Of a stretch of 64,000 bases of DNA, positions 11,381 through 22,084 are shown piece by piece. Numbering within the stretch: position 1 is the first letter of the stretch; the number at the start of each line of letters is the position of its first letter. Under the pieces are notes generated by a model. That model made no database searches and was not told the origin of the DNA. It saw only the letters and a list, made by a program, of their open reading frames with translations. Origin of the DNA: Austropuccinia psidii (taxonomy: Eukaryota; Basidiomycota; Pucciniomycetes; Pucciniales; Sphaerophragmiaceae); assembly GCA_023105745.1 (NCBI GenBank), contig JALGQZ010000001.1, positions 49,785,662 to 49,849,661 of the forward strand, in the 5' to 3' direction. The translations under genes were made by a program, and so were the position numbers.

Positions 11381-11398
11381 GCGTTGAACTAACTCGGT

Positions 11399-14300
11399 GG
11401 TTATTGTTTTCAAGGGCTTAGAAGTTATACAACTGACTGATTCCTTTAAATTTCGATGCTGCTTTAGGCTCCTCATTGTTCTTCGAATTTTTGTACAATA
11501 ATCAGCTCCTCAGTACTCAAACGATATGGAATTATTTAACCATTCATATTATCACGAGTATAATTTATCAAAATTAAAAAAGCTAATCCCCTACCTCCTT
11601 TAATAGCTACGATAAGTTTCTGCCTAGCTATTCTCAAGGATATACCATTTACGAGTTAGATTTGAGCCTAGAATTTAAAAAAACACCCGCAAAAGCTATT
11701 ATCCAATTCATCTAAGCTTAGTAAGGAGAAACAAACTAGACTACATTTACTTAGTATTCACAAAAACATTCTCAACTCAGTTAGAATATGGAAACAAAAT
11801 CCTTTGGGGAAGCATTTTTTTAGGTAGCTCAGACAAATCTTACATGGCTAAAGGGACGAAATAGTTTTCCGAAATGGATGAAGCCAACATTATGTGAAAC
11901 TGAAGGCTCTTAAATGTTTGACTATCAAACTAATTATTTTTCAAAATTTCATCAAAAACTGAGTGTATATTTTTTGGATAGACATAAAGACTCATTTATA
12001 ATAGTATTATGATTATATTAAACAACAAGTAGATCTTTCAATCAAGAGAAATCAATTGTAGTATTAGAATATATTCAGAGATTACATTTTCCGAAACTCA
12101 TCGCTTGTTGCAATTTGTTCGGCGAAGATCTATTCAAACCTCTTTGAAAATCTTTATAAAACTTATTTACCCTTTTTAGCCTTTCAGAATAACCTGGGAA
12201 AGAATTTTATGATATATGAAAATAATAAATTCATGATAATCTTGAAATATGGTCTGATGAAACAATATACAAGCTTATATGAGCACCTCAAAGCCTTATA
12301 TCTCTATATTCATTGATGAAAGGGCTATTATAGTTTCCTTTTGATCCAGGGGTGAAATTAATATACATATGAAACTATTTCTACTGTTTTAAGAAAATGA
12401 AGGGTGATGAAAATTTAATCATTTATAGTAAGATATTCCAAAGCTCTTTATAGTAAAGTAAATTTGAGGTACATACTTCTATATTAGGGAATTGCCTTCA
12501 CTTCAAATTTTTCAAAAGTTTTATTCCAAAATTCCTCAATAAAGCAAAGGAAATAATCAAAAAGTATTTTTTTGAAAGAAAAACCCATCCTGGAAATTTA
12601 TTTTAAATGAAGCATATCTCCTCATTCATTTGTCTTTGAGTCAATTTGCATTTTCCTTGCCACTGTTAAGCTACTTTTTCCATCAACTCCCAGCCTCTTT
12701 GACTATCATAGACTGCCTAAGTCTTGATCCCCCTATCTTTTTCATATAGCTCTATGGAAATACAACTTATTTTTAAATTGAAGAAACCCTTAGCCAGTTG
12801 ATTCTGAATATTATTCCAAGTTTCAAGTAAGGAAGAATTCCATACCTTTTCCATATTTTATTTGTAAATTTCGGAAGCTTCTTTGGATAATAAAAAAATA
12901 ATCATGATTCCTTATATATTGAGAAAAACTACAGCTCATATCTTTGATAACCTATTCATTAACTACCCAAATTGTAAATGGGCATCAGAAAGTGGTTTTA
13001 AAGGATTTGTAATCCTGGCATTTAACCAGTTAATGAAATTCAACCATTAATGATGAATGAAACATGAAAATCCTTTTTTTGGATCTGACCCTTCACGATG
13101 TGAACCAGATTGACTGATGATTGCATACTTATTTTTGGGTTTTTTGAGTATGAAAAACTCCAGATATGTCTTTTTAAGCATACTCCTCATATAAAATTTC
13201 ATATTGAATTAAAAAAACTGATGTTATTTTCATCACTTTTTTCTCTTTTACAGGAAAGCATTATTTGGAAAATATTCCTTTATTTTCTCAATTTTCTTTC
13301 ACCTTTTTGGCAGAGATTAGGGGTTATCCAACGCAAAATGAGTTTTATTTCATTGGAAAATCATCATCTAATTGAAGTAATGAGAAAAAATGAAGATAAA
13401 TAATTATCAACATTCTTTTTTCAAATGAAAATGCCTATTGCTTGTAGATTGGAGGATATGAGGCCTTGAATAGATAGAAAAAAGCTTTATTTGTAACAAA
13501 CCCATCAAGAAAACAAGAAAGGCTCAATCTCTGGCCAGTCATACCCCACTAAAAAAGAATAAGCAATTCAAACATAGGAAAAATGTCTTTGATAAAGGCT
13601 CCAATTATTTGAACTGAAATGTATTTCAGAAAAAATTGCAAAAAAAATCCTTTCCAATCCTCACATGTTTTCTGAGGCTTCTCAAGATCTATATTAAGGT
13701 TTAGTCAGGGTTCTCGGTTATAAAAACTAACTTATTTTCCCCAAAAAAACTCTGTTGAAGAATCAATTCTGAAATTGGAATGGAAGAAAATATTTATTCA
13801 AAGATTGATAGTAACCCATACTTCTTCTATTGAACTCATTTTATAAGGTAATTTTTATATCAATTGATTGAGCTGAAAAACAACTAACCAAGAATATTTG
13901 TTCAAAAATTCAAATATGTAGCTTTATTCCCGAAATTAAGGATACCAAGTGTCTGGAGATAATAAAATGTGCAGGGAAAAAACACAAGATAAAACACAGC
14001 TTTACAAAAATTTAAGAATTTTGTAAAAGTGAAAATAACCAAAAAAATGCAACAAATATAAAGAATAAGAAAAATTATGAAAATTTTGACAGTTAAAAGG
14101 AAATAAAAGATTATTGAGGAATCAGAAATGAGAAAAATTTATATAATAAAATAAATCAAAAATTTGAAAATGAAAGAAAGGGTTCCAAGTGACTTCAAAA
14201 AAAGAAGAAAAATAATTAAAGATTAAAAGGAAATAAAAACGTTATGGAAGTAACTTTCAAAAAACTAATGGGGATTGAATAATAAAAAGCTTGAGAAGAG

Positions 14301-14551
14301 AGAGAAATAAGGAGAAAGGCATAAAATTGCAAAATATAAATCTAAAAATGAATCAAACAAAATAAATGAGAGTCTCAAGTTGATCCTAGCTCTAAAATCA
14401 ATATTTTGCAAAAGCCTGTTCTGGATTTGGAAATCCATAATAGGCAGTCATCCCAAACCAGTTCTTCATCCATAAAAAGACCCTTAAAGGAAGAATGGGC
14501 ATGTAAGCACATTATAGAAGAAAAAAAGCATATAACCCCAGAAATAGGCTC
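11399..14551. other. AT-rich spacer, no gene recognised
   Basis: Just over 3 kb without supported genes. Short open frames (77-97 codons near 13110-13400 and 14375-14608) are low-complexity and lack domains. No LTR edge is visible before 14552. A tract near 14000-14330 is particularly rich in A on the plus strand. Confidence 0.5.
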
Positions 14552-15666
14552 TGTGATCCTTTGAGATATGAGCAAATATCCCAAAAAGGTCACAAAAAAA
14601 CTTCCCAAAACTTATCTCAACAATAACAATTGAAGTTGTAATCTACAAATAAGTAAAAATGCCATAAAAAGGCATACATTCATGATTTTCTCAGGAAACA
14701 ATGAAGAAACATGTAGGATAAATTACACCATTGAAATCCCCATCAAAGACTATAAATATTAAATCTTTATTCAATATCTGTAAAACCAATACTTGCTGAG
14801 ATGACCTAGATATATGCAATTTTTGGGTCAGCTCCTATATTCATGGGTTTTACCTCATAAGACTTGAATTACACATGATAAAAGGTTCATTCCAAAAGAA
14901 CATTACCACAAAATAATTTGAAGGATAAAGATACAAACTTTATTTTTAAATTCATAAAAATGTTTAAAACTCAAAAGAGGATAGTGGGCAAAATAGAAAT
15001 AGCTGTTGAGTACTTCAATTTAAAAGTGATCCAAACTTAAGGAAAAAGGAGAAATTTGGATTCTAATAGCTCATATGTGAAGAATAATGTAATTTCAGAA
15101 TTTTATTCAAGGTAAAGCCCTGTGAAATCATTTCCTCAAGTCTAAAATAGTAAATTTCAGCAGAAAAGATGAGTTACAAGAAAATCATCCAAAATAGAGT
15201 TTTGATGATGTAGTGAAGTCCTCTTGGCAGCTTAGTAGGACACACAAAGCTATCAGACTTCACTCGTTTAATTTCTGTAGCGTGAATAACTGAAATGGTA
15301 TTGATGATCAAGGTGTAGGTGTAAAAATGATCATTTATGATCATTACTTCTAATCTTAATTTAATTTTGACAGTTTGATAGAGATAAAACAGTTGTATAT
15401 TGGGATGTTATGATGAGAACTACTACAATCCCGGATTATAAATAGTTTTCCAAGCTCATGATTTCATCAAATTAGAGTTACAGTGATGACACAAAAAATG
15501 ACAGAATAATGAGATAAAGAGGTTCAATAATCATGTAAATATCACCAAAAATTAAAATGATGATCAGTTCCAGTGGATGCCATCAGTAAGAGTCTACTAG
15601 AAGCTTTCTGGTCACTATAAAAAAGGATCTTTACTATGAAAGGACCTCTTCTTCCTCTTTTCCCCC
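14552..15666 (+). repeat. 5' LTR of element P (left part)
   Basis: Begins TGTGATCCTTTGAGATATG, a diverged B-type LTR start. It matches P's 3' LTR at 36262 onwards better than the younger B1 and B2 copies (shared 'cttatctcaacaataacaattgaa', 'ccataaaaaggcat'). It breaks off at '..cttttccccc', exactly where element A2 starts with TGTCAGGCTG, at the point corresponding to 'ttttcccctcagacgc' in B2. Confidence 0.8.
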
Positions 15667-17105
15667 TGTCAGGCTGAGTCTATATTGAAGCAGTAATAAG
15701 AGTATTTACAACTAGAATTATGACTGTGACACATAGAAAATTGATTTAAAATAAGGGTATTTGGTTATAAAAGATGATTTATAATATAATTAAGGGGTCC
15801 TACTATTGAATAATAGTGGTGGTGAGCGCTATTGAGAACCCAGGGTGCAATCTTACCAGTTGGGTTACTATAGTAAGAGTTACAATAATTAAATATATAA
15901 TTATACCTGTTTATTACCCAAGCGTAAAACTGTTTTTGACAGTTTACTACGTAGGGTATTCAAGAGCAGGTTGAGGAGACAATCCTGGCTGTGAAAAGGC
16001 TCCTTTTTATCCTGAAATGGGGTGGAAAGGCTGCTAGACCTTTCCACAAAGAGGAAGTGAAGATTTTTCACCTTCCTGGACAGGCTTGTGGTTTGCAAAC
16101 AGCCTGTATGCCCTGTATTGGGCTCAGATGTGGTTTTGAAACCACATCTGGGCAGTTTTCACCAATACAGGGTGAAAATTTTCATCTGGGGACCACACAG
16201 CCTGATTCTGCCGTGTATGACGTGTAGAATGCTGTACAGGAACTGTATGGGTCCCCAGTATTGACTGAATTATGAGTTATTGAAGTCTAGTCATGCTTCT
16301 TCATCTAATTGACACCTCATAATCAGGGTACAACTGTATCCTGTCATAATACAGCTGTATTAGCCATATTGTGGGATTGTAACCTTCAAATGGCTGTAAC
16401 TCTGTCAGTATTTGAGATATCAAGCTCAACGTTGGTTCATTGGATATACCTGTATAAGCCCTACACAAAGGTACACAATTTGGTATAGTTCTAATTCAAT
16501 ATGACAAAGCTATCCCATGTACAAGTATTTTTGTACATAGGCGTGGTTTGGGAAAAAAGCTGTATTAAGCTTGTTTTTCCCATAACTTCTGTTGTAGTTG
16601 AGTTATGAGGAAGTGAATGGCACCATCAGATAGCCCTGATTGCGCTCTTTCCAAAAAGACCCCACTTTAAGTATCTCACACTAAAACTGTAAAAGTTAGA
16701 TGAGAGGTGAATGTTTTGTTCATCCTTATTTGGTCTGAATTTGACCATAACTCCAGTAATATTGGTGCTAGCTCAGCTTGGCTAGTACCATTGGATAGCC
16801 CTGGCTTAGAGCTTCATTTTGAATACCCATTTGATGGGGTTAAGCCTCTTCTTCTGGATTTTAGATGAGAGGTCAAAATTAAGGTTTATGCTCAGCAACA
16901 ACTTTGAGCAGGAATAACTTTATTATTCTTTGTCTTATGGTGATGGGACTTATGTTTTCAGGAAGAGGTGAGTTTCCTCTTTCTTTTGATACCTTTTGAG
17001 CTAATTTGGCTCAGTTCCGTGTTTTGGTGGTATCTTGGCTGTACCATTGATTTATAGTATTTTGGCTGTCATGCTTGTGCTCTGGTTTTGAGTCACAGGC
17101 TGACA
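15667..17105 (-). repeat. 3' LTR of A2 (complete A-type LTR, 1439 bp)
   Basis: In plus orientation TGTCAGGCTGAGTC...GAGTCACAGGCTGACA, giving TG...CA ends on the element strand. It holds a strong nested hairpin at 16111-16172 (arms CCCTGTATTGG / CCAATACAGGG, inner arms around CAGATGTGGTTT) and a smaller one near 16519 (TGTACAA / TTGTACA). Short open frames inside, such as one on the plus strand at 15991-16227, recur in other LTR copies only because the LTR is repeated. Confidence 0.93.
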
Positions 17106-17126
17106 TACCCTCCTTCCAAAAAAGGC
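17106..17126 (-). promoter_or_regulatory. polypurine tract of A2
   Basis: The minus strand reads CTTTTTTGGAAGGAGGGTA directly before the 3' LTR. This purine run is the expected primer for plus-strand cDNA synthesis. The same tract adjoins the LTRs of A1 (1821) and A3 (about 58102). Confidence 0.8.
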
Positions 17127-17129
17127 TCA

Positions 17130-18500
17130 TCATTGATGAGACTTTTCAGTCCTCCTAGAGGCCCTGAATCTCCTTAAGTGAAGGTTCCCATCTCGTATGG
17201 CATCCTCTGCCAACCATTTGTCTTTATCAGCTCTCTGGCTCTTGAATCTGACTAAGTATTGTCTTTTATCCTTCCCATTGAGTCTGATTTTTCTGGCCCT
17301 GATGATCTTATTCACAGGTCCAGGGGAGTCCTCTATTTCCACTATCTCACGTGGTGTGAGGTTCTTCCTCCTGGAGGGGAATTTATCCTCCCCTGTTTGG
17401 AAGTATGGTTTGACCAAACTTACTGGAGAGACTGGATGTTTCCTGGAAAATTCCTCTGTGAGCTTGACTTCCACTGCATTCTTTCCTATCAACTCAATGA
17501 TAGTGAAGGGCCCTACAAATGAGTCTCTCATTTTCTTGGGTCCTCTGAGATTGTTAAAGTTCAGTGTAGACACTAACACCTGGTCCCCTTCCTTAAAGTC
17601 AGGTTCCATGTGTGACTTGTCCCACCTCTGCTTATTGTACTCTTTTGCCTCAGCTATGCACTTGGCAGCTGTATCACAGGCCCTCTTCCACATATCATGG
17701 AAGTCTTTGGCTGTGGGATGGATGGTTAGAAGGTTTTTCTTCAAGTGATCCACAGGCAACAGGGGATTCCACCCTTTCTCTACTAAGGCAGGTGTTTTTC
17801 CTGTGGTGGAGTGCTGACTTGTGTTATAAGCCAGTTGGACAGCTGGTAAGAGGGTAACCCAATCATGGGTGTATCCCTCATGGTCCTTGTATTCCATGCC
17901 ATAGGCACAGAACCTCTTGAGGATGTCCTCCGTTGTTTTGATCATCCTCTCAGCCAGGCCATCAGTTTGTGGATGGTAAGCTGTGGAAAAGGCAAGCTTG
18001 GTGCCAAGCATGTCATATAAGTTGGTCCAAAATTCTGATGTGAATTTTGGGTCCCTATCACTAATGATGATTTTAGGGACTCCACAGGTAGATATGATGT
18101 TATTCCAGAATAACAGAGCAGTATCCATGGCTGTGTCTTATTTATGGAATGGTAGACACCTCATGCTCTTGCTGAACCTATCAACTATGATAAAGCAGGC
18201 ATTGTAGTTTTCTTTGCCTCCTGGGACAAGTCCTGTAACCCAGTCCATGTTGATGGTTTCCCATGGGTGCTTGGGCTCTTCTATATGTTGAAGTAGCCCA
18301 TATTTCTTCCCATGTTTCCTATTTGCTTTTTGGCATCTTTCACAAGTTTTGATGTATTCACTCAAGTCCTGCTCCCACCTGGGCCACCAAGCTGTGCTTG
18401 CTACCCTCTCTTTGGTCCTGTTCTCACTAATGTGTCCCATATAGGGGCAGTCATGGCATTCCTGCAGGACAATGAAATGTGGTCTCTGTCTACCACTGTG
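17130..18500 (-). pseudogene. A2 integrase with C-terminal chromodomain
   Basis: Reads leftward. The zinc-binding N-terminus starts near 18500 (ECHDCPYMGH, then CERCQ as the C-x2-C half). The core has [11 protein letters not shown] (first Asp), [11 protein letters not shown] (second Asp) and [13 protein letters not shown] (Glu). The GPY module is [13 protein letters not shown]. The chromodomain (RQYLVRFK...DKWLAEDAI, about 17140-17260) would steer integration to modified chromatin. One in-frame TAA at 18138-18140 lies between HK and [10 protein letters not shown]1 has Glu there. Otherwise the 332 residues from 18128 to 17130 are open. It is out of frame with RNase H upstream because of one frameshift between 18440 and 18706. 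Confidence 0.9.
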
Positions 18501-18706
18501 AGTGCACTAGTGTTCTTCTCTCTGTGGTGGAGCAGGCCATCTATAAGAAAAAACTTGTCATCCTTATAGGCCCTCAACCAGGGTTCTTCCAGCTGGGATT
18601 CCAGTTCTGGGCTCCTGTATTTCTGTTGAAGGAGTTGTAGTAATATGCCACACTGTTTGTGTTTGGCATAAGACTTTAGTACTGCACTAAAAAATTCATT
18701 GTCCAG

Positions 18707-19480
18707 TTATGAGGAACTTATTCCCAGTATGGGAGTTTCTGTTCCTTCTGAATCAGTGTTTCCACTGTCAAGGGTCCCACTTTCTGGTGCCCATTCAGAG
18801 AATCTGAAGTTTTTCTTCCTATCTACTTCCATGAAGTGGATGGGGAGTTTTGCTGCAACTTCAGGGTCATAAGCTGGATTGCTTTTGACATTATCTAGTG
18901 GCCATCTGCTAAGGCCATCTGCATTGGTATGGCTTTTAACTTCCTTGTATATAATGGTCATGTTCCCTCTATATTCCTTGATGGCTATTTGCCATCTCAG
19001 AATATGTCTATTTGTAGTCTTCATGTTTAGTAAAGACTTCAAGGCTGTGCAGTCTGTATAGACTTCAAAGACTGCACCCTCCAAATAATAATGGAGTTTT
19101 TCCAGAGCCCAGACTAGACATAGACATTCAGTCTGGGTAGCCCCATACCTGCCTTCTGAATCTTTCAGTTGCCTAGAGATGTAACATATCACAACTTCTC
19201 TTGGTTCACCATCTACAATCTGTCTTTGGTTAAGAGCTGCCCCTAAGCCTTGGCTAAATGCTGCATCTATGTATAACTTGAATGGTAGTTCAAAGTCAGG
19301 CATGATGAGCACAGGTGCATTTGTGAGTTCATGTTTGATCCTCTCATATGCATCCCTTCTTTCCTTGGTTATTTCAAAAACTACATCTTTTGAACATAAC
19401 TTGTATAAACTACTAGTTATGTGGGCAAAATTCCTGATGTGGTTCCTATAGTAGCTAGCAAACCCAAGGAAAGATTGCAT
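18707..19480 (-). pseudogene. A2 RT connection and RNase H domain
   Basis: 257 open codons. The RT connection ([14 protein letters not shown]) is followed by RNase H with its acidic residues in order: Asp of KLYIDAA, Glu of [14 protein letters not shown], Asp of [10 protein letters not shown] and Asp of HTNADGLSR. It would degrade the RNA of the RNA-DNA hybrid during reverse transcription. An acidic linker follows ([15 protein letters not shown]), ending in a TAA at 18707. Reading on through the TAA gives coherent sequence (LDNEFFSAVLKSYAKHKQCG) up to a frameshift before integrase. Confidence 0.9.
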
Positions 19481-20210
19481 CTCTTTGATGCTCTTTTGTA
19501 CTGGCTTTTGTAGTACTGCTGCTACCTTGTTCTGGTCAATTACCAGACTAAGACCTGAGACTTTATGTCCTAGAGCCAGTAGCTCTTGTTGGCCAAAATT
19601 ACACTTTTTCAGTGAAATTTTTCAGATTGATGGGTGTAAATTTACTTAGAACTTTGTCTATGTATTGTAATGGTCTTCCCATGTCTCTGAGTATATAATG
19701 ATATCATCAATATATACTACCATCCAGCCTTCCATTATTTCTTATTGAAATATAGTGTCCATCATCCTTTGGAAGTGGGCTGGTGCATTCTTGATGCCAA
19801 ATGGCATTCTGGTGTACTCATATATGCCCATATGCCATATTATTCTGAGTAATTTCATGGAGTTTGGTTTAACTCCATTTTGGTGGAAGCCTTTCATACA
19901 ATCCATCTTGGTTATGTATTTGCCTTTGGCCAGCTTATCCAAGGCATGAGGTATCCTTGGTATAGGGTACCTGTCTGATTTTGTGTAGTTATTCAGGGCT
20001 CTGAAGTCTCCACACAATCTAGACTTGCCATCATGCCAGTTGATGAGGACAGGAGTGGTGATCTCCACTATTTAATTATGTCCAATCTTTCTGATAACAT
20101 CCATGTCCAGGAGTTCATTGATATGTTTCTCAATTTCCTTGCTGGTTTCCAGGCTTGCTGGATAAGGAGGTCTCCTCAGAATGGGTGGATAAGGCCTTTC
20201 CAAATCCAGA
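19481..20210 (-). pseudogene. A2 reverse transcriptase catalytic core
   Basis: Motifs in order on the minus strand: ERPYPPILRRPPYP at the N-terminal edge (about 20200), WHDGKSRLCGDFRALN, KMDCMKGFHQ (first catalytic Asp), RMPFGIKNAPAHFQRMM, then VVYIDDIIIYSE with the intact YIDD active site near 19700. TAA codons interrupt at 20072-20074 (after KIGHN; A3 has Glu here) and 19742-19744 (after TIFQ). Two compensating frameshifts lie at about 19600-19670. The catalytic residues survive, but this copy cannot make a full protein. Confidence 0.9.
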
Positions 20211-21154
20211 TATAGTTCTATATCATGGCCTTTGATCTTGCCTAATGGTTCTTCACCAATGGCAAATGCTGGTCTATTCTTTCTCAGCATCTTCAGTAAG
20301 GTTAGTTTTTGTTTACTAGTGAGGGTAGTGCTAAACTGTCCCTCTATGAATTCCTTCAGAAGTTCTTCTAGTGGGTCTTGGGAAGATATCTGGTATATAT
20401 CAACTGAAAATTTCTTTTCTTTCTTAGTACCAATGGTGATGTGCCTGTTTTTACTGTTGTAAATGTTTATTCCATACATCCTCTGGGCATCTGTTCCCAG
20501 TAGAAACCCTTGAATGTGGGCATCCTCAAGCACTACAAACTCTGGGTTGAGTCTGATATTACCCTTCCTGTGAGGTATAATTATCTCTTTGATAATTGTC
20601 CCAATGGAAGTCATCTTCCCTGATGCACTTTTAAAGTTATTTGCCTTAGTGGGCAAGAGCTGTTTTTCCCAGTTTGGGAAGTTGGTATCCAGATAGTTTC
20701 TGGCCACTATGGAGCAGTGTGCTCCACTATCAATGATAAGTGGGTGCTGAGCATTGTCAATACATACAGTCATGTTTGTGGCTGTTCCATGTATGTATGC
20801 GATTCCTTTAGTTTGTGTAACCAGGAATGTCTGTGCATCTTGTGTGTGTTTGCACAAGTTCTTGTTTGCAGTGTCTTGTGGCATACCTGCTTCCAACTGT
20901 ATGTCCTGAGTTTTTAGTGGGGTTTCCTCTTGGTATTCCACTAGAAACTCTTCACTTGGGTCTTGGTCATCATCAGATGGTTCTCTGATGGCATCACCCA
21001 TAGAGTCTGATTCACAATCCTCTGTTGGAGGTTCTTCCTCTGGGACTTTCTCAATGGCATAGACTTTTTTCTTTGCCTTTGGACAGTTGTTGGCATAGTG
21101 GTCTGTTGAACCACAGTTGTGACAAGAATTTCTCTTCTTTGCCACTTCTGCCAC
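20211..21154 (-). pseudogene. A2 nucleocapsid zinc knuckle and aspartic protease
   Basis: Starts with a CCHC knuckle (CHNCGSTDHYANNC, about 21095-21140) that binds genomic RNA. An acidic linker of about 100 residues follows, then the aspartic protease with active site LIIDSGAHCS (about 20720-20745) and its C-terminal half (EFVVLEDAHIQGFLLGTDAQRMYGI). The segment runs without stops into the RT N-terminus. The protease would cut Gag-Pol into mature parts as a dimer. Gag, protease and RT lie in one frame, so no frameshift separates Gag from Pol in this lineage. Confidence 0.9.
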
Positions 21155-22084
21155 TTTTTCTTTGGGTTTGTCTTTAAACTCTACACTGAAAGGTTGTTTC
21201 TCTTTAAAACCACTGCTCTTATATGGGGTGAATTTCCCTATATTTTTCCTTTTCCTTATTTCTTGTCAGGTGTTGGCAATGTCATCTAGAGTGCAATTTT
21301 GGTTGCATCTGCATTTTACTGCATGCTCTAGTTCTCCTGGCAGTTGTGTCAGAAGTTTGTGATTCCTCATTTGGATGTTCATCTGAGGATCAATGGCTTT
21401 AAGTCTTTTAGACTGTCCGAGACACCACTCATATGGATCTTTGTCCACAGAGTATTTGTCATTCTCAAATGACATGGTCGTTTGCCATATCCAAGTTCCA
21501 TTACTGTACTTTTGGATGATCTAACTCATCCACCATGGCCAGTTTCTTCTGCCATGTATTTCTTTCATTTCTGTGTACCATATACTTGCATGACCTTTCA
21601 ATGCAGTATTCAATCTAGCAGTAATCCAGTAGTCTGGTATGCTTGGTACATCAATGAAGAGTCCATCAATATAATCTATGAGTTCCATATGATCATATTC
21701 TCCTGATCCAGAGAATTTGGGCCAGCTTGAGGCCTCAGGAAGCTGTTTCAAGGCTTACTTCTCTGAATAGGACATGCCATCTCCATCCTGGTATTGTGAT
21801 GGAGATCTTGCCTTACTCAACAACATGGCATCTGGTTTGATGTCATCTGGTTGATATGGATTCTCCATAGCTTGGCCTTGTGGTTGGGGCTTCAAGCCAT
21901 GGTAGGCATTAAACAATTTGTTAATGTCTTGATCCAGACACTCCCTGTCCCTTGTGCTGTGGTGTTGTTCTTCAAAGATTATATTCAGTCTTTTGTTGGT
22001 TTCTTCAGAGGGTTTGCTCAGTTGAGCATATCCTTCTTGAAGATTCTTAACTATCTGTTCCAAGGAGGCTTGAGTTTGTCTCAT
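21155..22084 (-). pseudogene. A2 Gag capsid region
   Basis: Same frame as protease. A coiled-coil-like stretch (KNLQEGYAQLSKPSEETNKRL) leads into the capsid-type Gag domain: ASSWPKFSGSGEYDHMELIDYIDGLF, then YWITARLNTALKGHASIWY, WPWW, and KDPYEWCLGQSKRLKAIDPQM. This is the retrotransposon Gag pattern with a conserved YDHM-type start. Stops: TAA at 21755-21757 (after SYSEK), TAG at about 21518-21520 (after WWMS), TGA at about 21263-21265 (after IANT). The part from 21265 to 21155 is basic (RKRKNIG) and joins the zinc knuckle. Confidence 0.88.

Larger units (their letters stand above)
9544..11381. mobile_element. 1.84-kb TIR DNA transposon inserted in a tRNA-like gene
   Basis: The ends are long inverted repeats (about 9544-9606 and 11318-11380): the outer 40 bp match except at one position, the inner 20 bp less well. 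Flanks are CGT at 9541-9543 and 11382-11384. Leaving out the element and one CGT gives back an uninterrupted tRNA-like gene, which fixes both ends to within a base. The element starts ACCACCAGC on each strand. Inside are two short genes, each with an intron of about 70 bp, and no recognisable transposase motif. It is therefore probably non-autonomous, carrying either captured host genes or parts of an unfamiliar transposase. A 3-bp duplication is unlike hAT (8 bp), Mutator (9) or Tc1/mariner (TA); PIF/Harbinger and CACTA make 3 bp, but these termini lack the CACTA motif. Confidence 0.8.
9451..11398 (-). tRNA. intron-containing tRNA-like gene split by a transposon (parts 11398-11382 and 9543-9451)
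   Basis: Leaving out 9544-11381 and one target-site copy, the minus strand reads as a tRNA: acceptor ACCGAGT / ACTCGGT (7 perfect pairs), D arm GTTC...GAAT, then a region with ACTGC pairing to GCTGT (one mismatch) around an insert of about 35-40 nt, a four-base variable loop, and T arm GGGGG-TTCGACT-CCCTC with an intact T loop. TTTTT follows the 3' end at once. If the loop is CTTTCAA the anticodon would be TTC (Glu), but the acceptor does not look like an ordinary Glu tRNA and the intron boundaries are uncertain. The insertion lies in the D loop, inside promoter box A, so this copy should be inactive. The two sequences at 8235-8545 belong to the same family. Confidence 0.65.

Noticed and set aside
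13110..13403. 97-codon plus-strand frame in spacer
   Set aside because: Rich in Phe, Leu and Ile; no start context, domain or homologous copy in the window.
15991..16227. 78-codon plus-strand frame in the A LTR, also at 24249-24485, and minus-strand frames in other LTR copies
   Set aside because: It recurs only because the LTR is repeated. It lies antisense in the LTR, is not kept open in all copies, and spans the palindromic hairpin, which yields mirrored frames.
17197..17748. 183-codon plus-strand frame over the A2 integrase, with similar ones at 1719-2339 and 58291-58581
   Set aside because: Exact antisense shadows of the integrase C-terminus. They recur wherever that coding region occurs and differ where it is broken.
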